Assembly (NCBI RefSeq): GCF_000979455.1
Contig: NZ_JJOY01000014.1
Coordinates: 1 to 64,000, forward strand
Direction: 5' to 3'
DNA: 64,000 bases
DNA from: Methanosarcina sp. 2.H.T.1A.6
Lineage (GTDB): Archaea; Halobacteriota; Methanosarcinia; Methanosarcinales; Methanosarcinaceae
In this document: positions 43,914 to 54,488 of the stretch, one piece after another
How positions within the stretch are numbered: position 1 is the first letter of the stretch
Layout: every line of letters starts with the position of its first letter
Position numbers and translations under genes: made by a program
Notes under the pieces: model-generated
What the model saw: the letters and a program-made list of their open reading frames with translations, nothing else
Databases searched by the model: none
Told to the model about the DNA's origin: nothing

Positions 43914-44165
43914 CTTTAGTTTCACCTTTCTGGTAAGGAGGAGTTTGTAATAAACGAACCGGATGATTATAACAGATAGATTATAGATAAACAGTTATAA
44001 ATATTGAGAATTGAGCTTTTATAAAAATAGTGTGTTAATGAGAGAAAAAGGTTTTCAGCCTTTCTGGTGATAAAGGAGAAAGGAAAAGGGCTTTAGAGTG
44101 ATTCAGGAAAAGTAATAATGAGAGCAGGAAAAAAGGAAAAAGAAAAGAAAAGAAAAAAACTGCAA

Positions 44166-45782
<1,617 letters not shown>

Positions 45783-45901
45783 TCACCTGGATTAGGATCA
45801 AATATTCTTACTTAATTAAGCTATAATTTATCGAAGTCGTGATTTACCTGATATTCAGGATATGCCTGATGTAATATATTCAGAAACGGCCTCATTTGAC
45901 A

Positions 45902-46180
45902 TTATTCTTCAACAACGGTTGCCAGGATATCCTTGAAGTCGACAAAAATATATTTTTCATCATCTATTTCAATCTCATCGGCCTGGTATCCCCCGTAAAT
46001 TACGTGGTCTCCCTTTTTCAGAGGGAGCTCCTTCCCGTCTTCAAAGGTCCCCACAGCCAGAACGATTCCTTCTTTTTTCTCCTGCCGTGCAGGCTCCGGG
46101 ATATAGATCCCGCCTTTAGTCACTTCTTCTTTCTTCTGGTTCTTGAGTAATACTCGTTCGCCAATAGGTCTGACAATCAC
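45902..46180 (-). CDS. groS: co-chaperonin GroES
   Basis: Ring co-chaperonin of 92 residues. I start at the GTG at 46180 (VIVRPIGERVLLKNQKKEE), which has AAGGAGG 8 nt upstream; the frame is open 17 codons further, to a GTG at 46231. Mobile loop KEEVTKGGIYIPEPAR, then GDHVIYGGYQADEIEIDDEKYIFVDFKDILA. First gene of the groES-groEL pair. Confidence 0.95.
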   Translation of the reverse strand: MIVRPIGERVLLKNQKKEEVTKGGIYIPEPARQEKKEGIVLAVGTFEDGKELPLKKGDHVIYGGYQADEIEIDDEKYIFVDFKDILATVVEE

Positions 46181-46231
46181 TCTTTGTTCCTCCTTGATAT
46201 GTAAGTGACCTAAAATTAGCTGAACATTCAC

Positions 46232-46439
46232 TTGTTGCTATAAGTCAGCATGGAATTGATGAATGTATTGAGCTGTAAAACGCCCAACTATCTGCATATA
46301 ATGTAAAACTTATATTTAAAAATTACCCGCATTTTAGAGAAAATTTATAAGTAAAATAAAAATAATTGCAAAAAAATCGAAATGATGCCTACAAATTAAA
46401 ATAAAATATATATACATGAATCTCTAAAATAATACACAG
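46232..46439. promoter_or_regulatory. divergent groES / regulator promoter region
   Basis: A TATA-like AAAATATATATA at 46403-46414 is centred about 30 nt before the regulator's ATG at 46440, so its transcript is probably leaderless; no ribosome-binding element precedes that ATG. On the minus strand AAATATAAG (about 46309-46320) can serve groES. No CIRCE element was found. Confidence 0.55.
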
Positions 46440-46847
46440 ATGGTTCAGCAGATTCTTCTCAGAAATCTTGAAAAACCCCAGATAAAGAGCCTTGAAGAAG
46501 ATCTTTTATGGTTCTGTGACAGTTTTGGCTTTTCTTCGGGCAGGGATACCGAAAACACAGCCAACAGGATAATCTTCAGCCTGCTTGAAAAACTTTCAAA
46601 TGACGAGATAAGTTCATCGGAAATTCTGGCTGAAGACCTTGATATGAAAATCTCAAGAATCAACCATCACCTCCGGAACCTCAACGACTCCGGGCTCCTT
46701 TACAGGAAAAAACGCCTGATTTATTTGAGGGGAGGCAGCCTGAAAGCTGCAGTAAAGGAGATGAGGAAAGACTCGGAAAGGATACTTGATGAACTGGAAA
46801 ACGTAGCTGAAGAAATAGATTCAATTATGGGCCTTAAAAACCGATAA
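46440..46847 (+). CDS. winged-helix transcriptional regulator divergent from groESL
   Basis: A 135-residue protein. An N-terminal stretch with EDLLWFCDSFGFSSGRDTENTANRIIFSLL leads to a winged helix (SSSEILAEDLDMKISRINHHLRNLNDSGLLYRKKRLIYLRGG, about residues 52-98) and a C-terminal coiled coil. Its place next to groES suggests heat-shock control, which is inference. The predicted transcript is leaderless. Confidence 0.78.
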   Translation: MVQQILLRNLEKPQIKSLEEDLLWFCDSFGFSSGRDTENTANRIIFSLLEKLSNDEISSSEILAEDLDMKISRINHHLRNLNDSGLLYRKKRLIYLRGGSLKAAVKEMRKDSERILDELENVAEEIDSIMGLKNR

Positions 46848-46982
46848 AAGCCGGGATATAAAAGGCACTTCAGGAGATAACAAACTGACTATAGACTGGA
46901 AGCTGAGAAACTAACAACAGCCTAAAACAACAGGCTGAAACCGGAAAAGAATTCAATAATCATTTCCATTTACATTTTAGCA

Positions 46983-48122
46983 ATGAACAGAGTCTCCATA
47001 GTTTCCTGCCCTGATTATTCTGATACAAAAGAAGCAATAGCCCGGGCTCTTGGCCTGCTGGGCGGCATTGAAAAAATAATTGATCCGGGAGATCGCGTAC
47101 TTCTCAAGCCAAATCTCCTTTCAGCCAGCCCACCGGAAGCTGCCACAACTACCCATCCTTCTATGGTAGCGGCAATGTGTGAATTCGTGCTCAGTGCAGG
47201 AGGAAAGCCAGTAGTCGGAGATGGAGCCGGGATCTCAAGGCCTGGAGCTACAGCAAAAGCCCTGAAGGTTTCAGGCATAGAAGAGGCTGCCCGCAAAGCC
47301 GGAGCCCAGATTGTGAACTTTGAAACTGCAGGTTTTACTCTGGTAGAAGTTCCAGAGCCGCTTCAGTTCCGGAAACTGTACATTGCAAACCCTGTCCTTG
47401 AAGCAGATGTTATAATATCTCTTCCGAAACTGAAAACCCATGAGCTTACATATTATACAGGCGCGGTCAAGAATTTCTTCGGAGTCCTCCCCCTGAAATG
47501 CCGAAAAGAAATACATCTTCTTGGAAACAGGGATCTTTTTGGTGAAGCCGTCGCCGATGTTTATTCTGTCGTAAGGCCCAATTTTGCAGTCATGGACGGA
47601 GTTGTAGGCATGGAAGGAAATGGGCCTTCCCACGGAAAGCCTGTAAACTCAGGAGTGATTCTGGCAAGCCCGGACTGCGTTTCCCTGGATATTGTTGCAG
47701 CAGAACTGATCGGCTTTGATCCTCTCAAAATCCCCACTACGGCAGGTGCCCTGAAGAAAGGTTTCGGAAACCAGTGTCCTGTGGTGGTCGGAACGCCATT
47801 AAAAGAAGTCAAAAAGAAATTCAAGCCTTCGAGCGGGGGAATCAGTACATCCCCTGCGTTCCTTAAGCGCAGCCTTGGCAAATATTACACCATTAACCCC
47901 AGAATCAACCAGAGAAAATGCACTCAATGCGGAGCCTGCTATCTGAACTGTTCTCCCGGGGCGGTGGAACGGCTGGAAGACGGAACTTTCAAGATTAATC
48001 CGGAAAAATGCATCCTGTGCTACTGCTGCAGGGAACTCTGCCCTAACGATGCAGTCGAGATAAAAAAGTCCCTGCTGGCACAGTTTTTAACAGAAACCGA
48101 GGATTTAATACGTAGAGCATAA
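46983..48122 (+). CDS. DUF362 protein with two C-terminal [4Fe-4S] motifs
   Basis: A 379-residue protein. DUF362 core (LLKPNLLSASPPEAATTTHP, VVGDGAGISRPG, ISLPKLKTHELTYYTGAVKNFFG, GMEGNGPSHGKP) is followed from about residue 310 by a ferredoxin module CTQCGACYLNCSPG and CILCYCCRELCPNDA. Such fusions occur widely in methanogens; function is not established. Single gene. Confidence 0.85.
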   Translation: MNRVSIVSCPDYSDTKEAIARALGLLGGIEKIIDPGDRVLLKPNLLSASPPEAATTTHPSMVAAMCEFVLSAGGKPVVGDGAGISRPGATAKALKVSGIEEAARKAGAQIVNFETAGFTLVEVPEPLQFRKLYIANPVLEADVIISLPKLKTHELTYYTGAVKNFFGVLPLKCRKEIHLLGNRDLFGEAVADVYSVVRPNFAVMDGVVGMEGNGPSHGKPVNSGVILASPDCVSLDIVAAELIGFDPLKIPTTAGALKKGFGNQCPVVVGTPLKEVKKKFKPSSGGISTSPAFLKRSLGKYYTINPRINQRKCTQCGACYLNCSPGAVERLEDGTFKINPEKCILCYCCRELCPNDAVEIKKSLLAQFLTETEDLIRRA

Positions 48123-48271
48123 ATGTAAAATGAAATCTGGCAATTACATTATAACACTTTCTTTTTTATCTTTTTGCAAGATCTTTTAATCCAGAACGCC
48201 TAAAAGATGTATTAAAAGAATCTTTTGCTTGGGAAAATACCCCTGTGCTCGTAAATGAAGAAGGTGATGGG

Positions 48272-48490
48272 ATGCTTTATACCTATATAGATACAGAGTA
48301 TGCTCCGGAAAAATGCTCTCTTTGCAGCGGAACCGGGAATGATGAAGGTGGAATCTGTGAAGCCTGCGGAGGACAGGGAAACGTGCTCGTTGCCCAGCCT
48401 GCAATAATATGTCCACTTTGCAGTGGGTCAGGTAACCTGGAAACAGGGACCTGCAGGGCATGTGGAGGAAGTGGCTGGGCTCTTTTATGA
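48272..48490 (+). CDS. stand-alone DnaJ-type cysteine-rich zinc-finger protein
   Basis: A 72-residue protein from the ATG at 48272, which has AAGGTGAT close upstream. It has four CxxCxGxG motifs: CSLCSGTG, CEACGGQG, CPLCSGSG and CRACGGSG, the exact pattern of the DnaJ zinc domain that binds two zincs, but there is no J domain or substrate-binding domain. A frame from 48245 (GTG) adds nine residues. Possible roles are thiol-disulfide chemistry or chaperone partner binding; neither is shown. Confidence 0.8.
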   Translation: MLYTYIDTEYAPEKCSLCSGTGNDEGGICEACGGQGNVLVAQPAIICPLCSGSGNLETGTCRACGGSGWALL

Positions 48491-48611
48491 AAAAAAACAT
48501 GAAGGGTCCCAGATTTATACCGCCATAATCATAAAATGAAACTATGGCTTTTCAGGAACTATATTTATCAGAAAACTTCTCCGAATTCGCCGGGAAATCC
48601 TCCTTTCCCGT

Positions 48612-49211
48612 TTACTTTTGCCGCCCCAGAACTTCGTTCTTTTTTTCAGCGGGCAGACAGTCAAAGCATGTCTCATACCTTGAGGACTTATACTTTTTTC
48701 TGCATACCGGGCAGAGCTCCATGCCCCTCAGGCTTGCAAAATGACAGCGATTGCAGAGTACGGTTGCGTGTTTCAGAGACGCATATTCTTCCTCGGCTTT
48801 TCGAGTTTCTTCTTCAATTAGATCTTCAATCCCGCTTTCTTCAAGCCATTCATGATAAAGATTTTTGAAGTTTCCTTCTCCTGTATCTTCAACAAGCACT
48901 TCGATACACTGCTCTTCAAGGTCAGTATGGTCAGGCTCGGTTTTATGTACAGTAGAGGCTTTGTGCCAGGCAGGGTGGCTTTTATGGCGGTGTTTACCGG
49001 TCAGGACGTGCTCGAATTTCTGGTACTTTTGTCTGTACACTTCCCTGAATCTGGTATAAGCAAGACTGTAAATCCCGGAACGGACCTCTGCCGGAGAAAA
49101 GGCTCCGGGAGTATGGACACACAGGCGCTCAGAAGAGCCGCACCAGGCACAGGCTTTGCCTTTAATGAATTCAGCCCTTTTTTCTTTCCATTCCTTAGAG
49201 GTTCGTTTCAT
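48612..49211 (-). CDS. cysteine-rich HNH-like zinc protein, unknown function
   Basis: A 199-residue protein from the ATG at 49211. It begins with a basic region and CAWCGSSERLCVH, resembling the first half of HNH folds. A histidine-rich centre follows (KHRHKSHPAWHKA), then CNRCHFASLRGMELCPVCRKKY and CFDC near the end. A longer frame (to 49241) begins MIPEDLTGIP. No nuclease HNH core is clear, so I call it only a zinc-binding protein. Confidence 0.68.
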   Translation of the reverse strand: MKRTSKEWKEKRAEFIKGKACAWCGSSERLCVHTPGAFSPAEVRSGIYSLAYTRFREVYRQKYQKFEHVLTGKHRHKSHPAWHKASTVHKTEPDHTDLEEQCIEVLVEDTGEGNFKNLYHEWLEESGIEDLIEEETRKAEEEYASLKHATVLCNRCHFASLRGMELCPVCRKKYKSSRYETCFDCLPAEKKNEVLGRQK

Positions 49212-49389
49212 TGGAATACCTGTAAGATCTTCGGGAATCAAAGATATTTAAAACTGGAGGTCTCATGTTCAGATTAAAGTATATATCTGATTTAACAGGT
49301 CACATGAAGCTCTCTGGCTATAAGTACTGCATTCAGGATAATTCATTGAACAAACTTTCTGACTCACTAAACAAACATTTTCTGATCCC

Positions 49390-50199
49390 CTAAACAGACA
49401 TTTTCTGATCCCCTAAACAGATTTTATCTGACCTTTCCATATAGTATTCGAAGAGTTCTCTACCCCAGGCCAGGGCGCGGGATTCTAAATTGAGAAGGTA
49501 CTGCCCTTCAAACCTTCCTTTCTTATTGAAAAACCCGAGCAATAACGCGTTTTCCGAAATAGCAATCAATGCAGGAATTTCAAGCGGAGCTCCTGCATGC
49601 ACAAAAACAGAGGCATTTTTCCTCGCCAGAATTATCTCTCCCGTATCACGGAAATCCCCTGAAAACCTATCAAATGAATCTTTGCTAAGGATGAGCTGGA
49701 CCTTAACATCTTTTTCTGCGAGCTCCAGAGAGAAAGAAGGGATCTGAGGGTGAAAATAAGAAAAAAGGAGCATAACCTTTGAAGACCCGGCAAAATGATT
49801 AATCATCTCAGGGAACAGATCAAATCCGTGAGTAAGCCCGGGTTCTACAAGTTGGCTTCCTTTAAGCTCCCCTATCCGTTTTAACAGATGAAAAGGAATT
49901 GAATCCAGTTTCCTGTGGCTCCAGAAATAATCATTATCCTCAAATGTGCTGGCTGCATCCAGTAAAGGCCTGGCTTTTTTAACTAATATATCACCTATGA
50001 TAGAAAGACGATATACATCTCCTTTCTGAACAATTAAACCTTCTTCTTTTAATTTTTTGATATGGGGAAGCAGGGAAATTCTGGGGACCTGAAGCAAATC
50101 AAGAATTTCATCACTATTTCGTGGCCCTTCTGCCAGCAGTAACAGTAAATTTTTCCTGTTGTCAGAAAATAAAAGAATATTAACAAGCTGTAGTTTCAT
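49390..50199 (-). CDS. DUF1724-type methanogen helix-turn-helix regulator
   Basis: A 269-residue regulator from the ATG at 50199 (an ATG at 50220 adds seven residues). The winged helix covers residues 1-75 (RNSDEILDLLQVPRISLLPHIKKLKEEGLIVQKGDVYRLS), followed by the larger domain seen in the methanogenesis regulators of Methanosarcina (Msr-type): FHLLKRIGELKGSQLVEP and LELAEKDVKVQLILSKDSF. Target genes are not indicated by neighbours. Confidence 0.82.
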   Translation of the reverse strand: MKLQLVNILLFSDNRKNLLLLLAEGPRNSDEILDLLQVPRISLLPHIKKLKEEGLIVQKGDVYRLSIIGDILVKKARPLLDAASTFEDNDYFWSHRKLDSIPFHLLKRIGELKGSQLVEPGLTHGFDLFPEMINHFAGSSKVMLLFSYFHPQIPSFSLELAEKDVKVQLILSKDSFDRFSGDFRDTGEIILARKNASVFVHAGAPLEIPALIAISENALLLGFFNKKGRFEGQYLLNLESRALAWGRELFEYYMERSDKICLGDQKMSV

Positions 50200-50364
50200 C
50201 TGGGTTGCGCCTTCTAACATAAGTTAGCATCTTTTAGTAATACGACAGTGTGAAGATTTCAAATACATATAGCACGGAGATAATCATTAGTGTACGAATA
50301 TAAAGGTTATCTTGAGTCTGAAAAACAAGAAAAGTAAAGAATATGGAATAAAAGATAGAGAAGG

Positions 50365-50509
50365 AAATATCAGAGAAGAGAGTTCAAGGTAAGAAATATC
50401 AGAGAAGAGAGTTCAAGGTAAGAAATATCAGAGAAGAGAGTTCAAGGTAAGAAATATCAGAGAAGAGAGTTCAAGGTAAGAAATATCAGAGAAGAGAGTT
50501 CAAGGTAAG
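50365..50509. repeat. 29-bp tandem repeat x 5
   Basis: Five essentially perfect copies begin at 50365, 50394, 50423, 50452 and 50481, each starting AAATATCAGAGAAGAGAG and ending CAAGGTAAG. There are no spacers between them. The spacer 50221-50594 otherwise holds no gene. Confidence 0.95.
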
Positions 50510-50594
50510 AAATAAGAAAAAGCACCTTTCATCTTTCCTTCCAGGTGCTTCCCAGATTCAGGCAAATGGAACGATCCCGATGCCGGAAAGAAAA

Positions 50595-51452
50595 TCAGTC
50601 ATCACTACTGCTGCCACTGCTTCTTGAAGCATTAGGAACAGAAGGATAATAGCACCGAGAAAGGGCTCCATATACGAATTGAGTGGGAGCCATCCAGACA
50701 GTTCCGGTACCATCGAAGGTCTGAAGGGCTCCATCGCCGCTTGTCAGATTTCCGACCAGATTCTTTGCAGACCTCTCAACTGTAAAGTTGATAGAAGCCG
50801 ACCTCAGGAATACAAAATTCCCATCAACCTGTAATCTCTCGTTTTTAAGCTCATATTTTAGAACCTCAGCCGGAGGCACGGGAATTGCAAGTACACACAG
50901 ACCTGTTCCGCTGATTTTTGTCTGGAACCAGCCTTCTCCTCCAAAAAGACCGGATGATAGGTTTTTCTGGGATGAGACTTCTACGTTGACCCCGTTTTCA
51001 CAGCAGTAGAACATTCCCTTATCTACAATAATCGCATCATTGTTCAGTTCCAGCAGTATGTAATGGCTGAAGCTTGGTTCAAGGAAAATCTCTCCTGTAC
51101 CCGAATACGTGGGAGTAAAGGCGGACTCGTTGGTCAATTTATTTTTAAGCAGTTTTTTTGCAAGACCTCCAACTCCCCCGGTCTCGCACTCAGCACAGAT
51201 ATTCCCCTTGTGGAAATGCAGGGCACCCCTTTCAGTGGTTACTGCACTATTCATGAGGGTGATTTTTACCTGCTTGAGGCTCATGCCAGCTTTCTCAAGG
51301 TAATACAGGTTTTCTGCAAGGCAGACATCCCTGAGCCCCCGCAGGGTCTTATACTCGAGAATCTCGATCTTTATTCCGTCTTTTTCAATGCATTCCAGAA
51401 CATTGATGTTATCATAGAATTTTTTCTCGATAATAGGCTCACCGCATATCAA
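50595..51452 (-). CDS. AIM24 family protein, TTG start
   Basis: A 285-residue beta-rich protein of the AIM24/TRAP-like family. LMNSAVTTERGALHFHKGNI, AFTPTYSGTGEIFLEPSFSHYILLEL, the GLFGGEGWFQTKISGTG core and DGTGTVWMAPTQ are diagnostic. It ends in a serine tail. The first in-frame start is TTG at 51452, with AAGGTTATC about 10 nt upstream. Family function is unclear. Confidence 0.85.
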   Translation of the reverse strand: MICGEPIIEKKFYDNINVLECIEKDGIKIEILEYKTLRGLRDVCLAENLYYLEKAGMSLKQVKITLMNSAVTTERGALHFHKGNICAECETGGVGGLAKKLLKNKLTNESAFTPTYSGTGEIFLEPSFSHYILLELNNDAIIVDKGMFYCCENGVNVEVSSQKNLSSGLFGGEGWFQTKISGTGLCVLAIPVPPAEVLKYELKNERLQVDGNFVFLRSASINFTVERSAKNLVGNLTSGDGALQTFDGTGTVWMAPTQFVYGALSRCYYPSVPNASRSSGSSSDD

Positions 51453-52072
51453 TTTATTTGAAGATAACCTTATAGATTCATGCCGAACTTCAGAAATAAC
51501 ATTAGATATTCAGCCATCTACTTTAATAAATATATTAGTAATTGTATTATAACATTTTGATATAGTAGCCATTTATAAAAGTTATCCATAATTCTGATAA
51601 AAAAGCAAGCAGCTCCTGAAAATTAAGCAGTTCCTATAAACATAAAGTATTGGTTTTCCAGAAGGACTCTTGAGTTCAACACTACAAGAAATATTACATG
51701 TGCAACATACACACTGAAGAATTCTACCAGAGCCAGCAAATATTTGAGAATTGAATGGATATTTTTGAAAGTTTTATTCATTTAACTTTTCTGTTTTAGC
51801 TTTATTCATTTGACTTTTCTGTTTTAGCTTTATTCATTTGACTTTTCTGTTTTGGCTTTATTCATTTGACTTTTCTGTTTTGGCTTTTCCACACTGGCTC
51901 ATTTGCCATCACTTTTAGTAATTATATATAAACGGTGTTATCCCTGAGTAGAAGCATATGAGAGTTTAAATTTAAATTCGTAATAATCTATACATTTAAG
52001 GGTTTAAACATAGATAATACAAATAAACAGAACTTATGAATTAATCCGATTAATAAGGAATTGAGGGGAACA
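51453..52072. other. intergenic region with 28-bp tandem repeat
   Basis: A 620-bp spacer between divergent genes. Four copies of a 28-bp unit (start TTTATTCATTTGACTTTTC) begin at 51773, 51801, 51829 and 51857. TATA-like AATTATATATAAA near 51920-51932 and GAGGGG before 52073 belong to the phosphoribosyltransferase gene. No other gene is supported. Confidence 0.7.
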
Positions 52073-52726
52073 ATGGCAATCTTTAAAAATAGGGCAGATG
52101 CAGGAAAACGACTGGCAAAAGAACTTATGACATACTCAAACCGTCCGGATGTACTGATACTGGCGCTTCCGCGGGGCGGGGTTCCCGTAGCTTTTGAAGT
52201 TGCAAAAAAACTGAATGTAAAAATGGACGTTTTCGTAGTTAGGAAGCTGGGAGTTCCTGGCAATGAAGACCTGGCAATGGGAGCAATAGCATCTGAAGAC
52301 GTCCGTGTATTGAACGAAGACATTGTAAGGTCTTTCAAGATACCTGATAGAGTAATTGCTACGATAGCTATAAACGAACTCAGAGAACTGGAACGCAGGG
52401 AGCGTATTTACCGCAGGAACCATCCCAAACTGAATATAAGTGGCATGACTGTAATCCTGATAGATGACGGGATTGCAACCGGAGCATCGATGCATGCAGT
52501 AGTTGAAGCCCTTAAAACTAAAAACCCGGCTAAACTGGTAGTTGCAGTCCCCACGGCTTCCCCGGACACGCGCAGTTTCTTTGAGGACAAAGTAGATGAA
52601 ATAATCTGTATTACTACGCCGGAGCCCTTTTATTCAGTAGGCACCTGGTATGGAGACTTCAGCCAGACTACGGACGAAGAAGTCTGTGAACTGCTGGATA
52701 AAGCAAGGAATTTTTCATCGAAATAA
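52073..52726 (+). CDS. phosphoribosyltransferase family protein
   Basis: A 217-residue type I PRTase from the ATG at 52073 with GAGGGG upstream. LALPRGGVPVAFEVAKKL at the N-terminus and the PRPP-binding VILIDDGIATGASMHAVVEAL (about residues 128-148) are clear. This subgroup is often fused or adjacent to a dienelactone-hydrolase-like domain; here only a remnant of that hydrolase follows. Substrate unknown. Confidence 0.88.
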   Translation: MAIFKNRADAGKRLAKELMTYSNRPDVLILALPRGGVPVAFEVAKKLNVKMDVFVVRKLGVPGNEDLAMGAIASEDVRVLNEDIVRSFKIPDRVIATIAINELRELERRERIYRRNHPKLNISGMTVILIDDGIATGASMHAVVEALKTKNPAKLVVAVPTASPDTRSFFEDKVDEIICITTPEPFYSVGTWYGDFSQTTDEEVCELLDKARNFSSK

Positions 52727-52859
52727 GCTCGCAGGTAAATCTGCTGCTAACTCGTGACCAAATCCCAGGTAAATCTGTTATTCATTATTAGCTCATAAGT
52801 AAATCTGTTATTCAGGCACAGCCGATCTGCAGTTAATAAGTAAATCCTGAAGGGAGAAT

Positions 52860-53117
52860 ATGAACGCATCATTAAATACTGGTAAAAGAGATGATGAAGT
52901 CCGTATCCCAATTGCAATCCATCTAGAGGGAATTCTATCTACCCCGGAAGGAGCCGGGGAAATTGTTGTTTTTGTGCATGGAAGCGAGACCATACGCCAC
53001 AGCCCACGCAACAAGTACGTTGCAAAGGAACTTAAGAGAAGCGACTCTGGAACCCTTTTATTTGATCTTCTTCGTCCGGGAAAGTATAACGAATATAACC
53101 TATGGTTATACAAATAA
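52860..53117 (+). pseudogene. truncated dienelactone hydrolase-like gene
   Basis: An 85-codon frame whose first 75 residues match the N-terminus of an alpha/beta hydrolase partner of PRTases: VRIPIAIHLEGILSTPEGAGEIVVFVHGS, RHSPRNKYVAKELKRS, GTLLFDLLRPG. It then breaks into an unrelated end, KYNEYNLWLYK. The nucleophile elbow, acid and histidine of the hydrolase are absent. The spacer before it has repeats of GTAAATCTGTTATTCA (about 52735-52850). Confidence 0.75.
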
Positions 53118-53280
53118 GGCATGATAAAAAACAATATCGAATGACATGAATTAATACGGGACTGACGAAAGAGAATATTTATATCTGTTGATCGCTTATC
53201 TATATGTTCTGGTTTAAGGTATATAATACAGGTATAAATTTAAAATTTATTCAAATAAATCACGGCTTTTCTGAGAAATT

Positions 53281-54276
53281 ATGAAAGGAACTGATAGTAC
53301 AGATAATGAAGCCTTCTCTAACTCCGAGGAGACGGAAAACACCCGGTATTCCCAGGCAATTTACGTAACAAAGGTTGCGATGGCTTCAAACATTTTGCTG
53401 ACAGGTTTTAAGTTTTTTGCAGGGATAATGGGTAACAGTTCAGCAATGGTTGCTGATGCCGCCCATTCCACGTCAGACTTCATGACCGACATCGCAGTAA
53501 TAGCAGGTTTAAAAGTTGCCAAAAAGCCCAGAGACAGCACGCATAATTACGGTCATGGGAAAATCGAGACCCTGTCTGCTGCATTTATAGGACTGGTGCT
53601 CGTTGTAGTGGCTTTCGGGATTTTCTGGGGCGGGCTTCAAAAGGTTATTGCTTTTTATCAGGGAGAAGTGCTGCCAGCTCCAAGTGGGATTGCTCTTGCT
53701 GCAGCAATCCTCTCAATAGTGATAAAAGAGTGGCTATACCGCTACACCATAATATATGCCCGGAAACTTAAGAGTGATGCACTGATAGCAAACGCCTGGC
53801 ATCACCGTTCAGACGCCTTCTCTTCAGTAGGGACAATGGTTGGAATCGGAGGTGCAATCCTCCTTGGAGGCAAGTGGGTGGTGCTCGACCCGATAGCCGC
53901 CGTAATATTGAGTTTATTTATCTTCAAAGTGGCATTCGATATATCTTACAAAAACCTGAACGAACTGCTGGAAGCTTCACTGGACTCAGGGACCTATAGA
54001 AGTATTGAGGAAATCCTGATAACCACGGAAGGCGTGCTGGGCTTCCATGAATTAAAAACCCGGAAAATAGGGAATGCCATGGCTGCAGATGTCCATATTG
54101 AAGTAGACAGAAGCCTGAACATTGTAGATGCACACGAAATCTCAACAAAGGTAGAAGACAGGTTAAAGGAAGTCTGCGGCAAAAATGGCCAATTCTCAAT
54201 TCATGTGGAACCCTGTTCGGACTCGAATTCGGATTCAGGATACGAAGGAAAAAATGAAAAGCAGAGACTCTCCTGA
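53281..54276 (+). CDS. cation diffusion facilitator family transporter
   Basis: Divalent-metal/proton antiporter of 331 residues with six helices. Metal-site motifs DAAHSTSDFMTD in helix 2 and WHHRSDAFSS in helix 5, plus GHGKIETLSA in the loop between helices 2 and 3. The C-terminal cytoplasmic ferredoxin-like domain (about 240-315) has HELKTRKIGNAMAADVHIEVD. A short acidic tail follows. The metal cannot be set. Confidence 0.93.
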   Translation: MKGTDSTDNEAFSNSEETENTRYSQAIYVTKVAMASNILLTGFKFFAGIMGNSSAMVADAAHSTSDFMTDIAVIAGLKVAKKPRDSTHNYGHGKIETLSAAFIGLVLVVVAFGIFWGGLQKVIAFYQGEVLPAPSGIALAAAILSIVIKEWLYRYTIIYARKLKSDALIANAWHHRSDAFSSVGTMVGIGGAILLGGKWVVLDPIAAVILSLFIFKVAFDISYKNLNELLEASLDSGTYRSIEEILITTEGVLGFHELKTRKIGNAMAADVHIEVDRSLNIVDAHEISTKVEDRLKEVCGKNGQFSIHVEPCSDSNSDSGYEGKNEKQRLS

Positions 54277-54488
54277 AATAGAAGGTTCTTTTTAAAACAT
54301 AAGCTCCTTTAACTTTTTTCACCATTTTTAAAAGAGAGTTTATACATTGAACAGCAGTTTCAGCTTGACCCGAAAATCCATCAGACATCGGCACTTTCTG
54401 CTACATTTATCCCCATTACAAACTTCGTCCCCTGATCCCTTTTAAGTTCGATACAGCCATCTATCTGTTCAACGAGAATATTTACAAG

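Noticed and set aside
50365-50509. Possible CRISPR array (29-bp repeats)
   Set aside because: The copies abut with no spacers and no cas genes are near; it is a plain tandem repeat.
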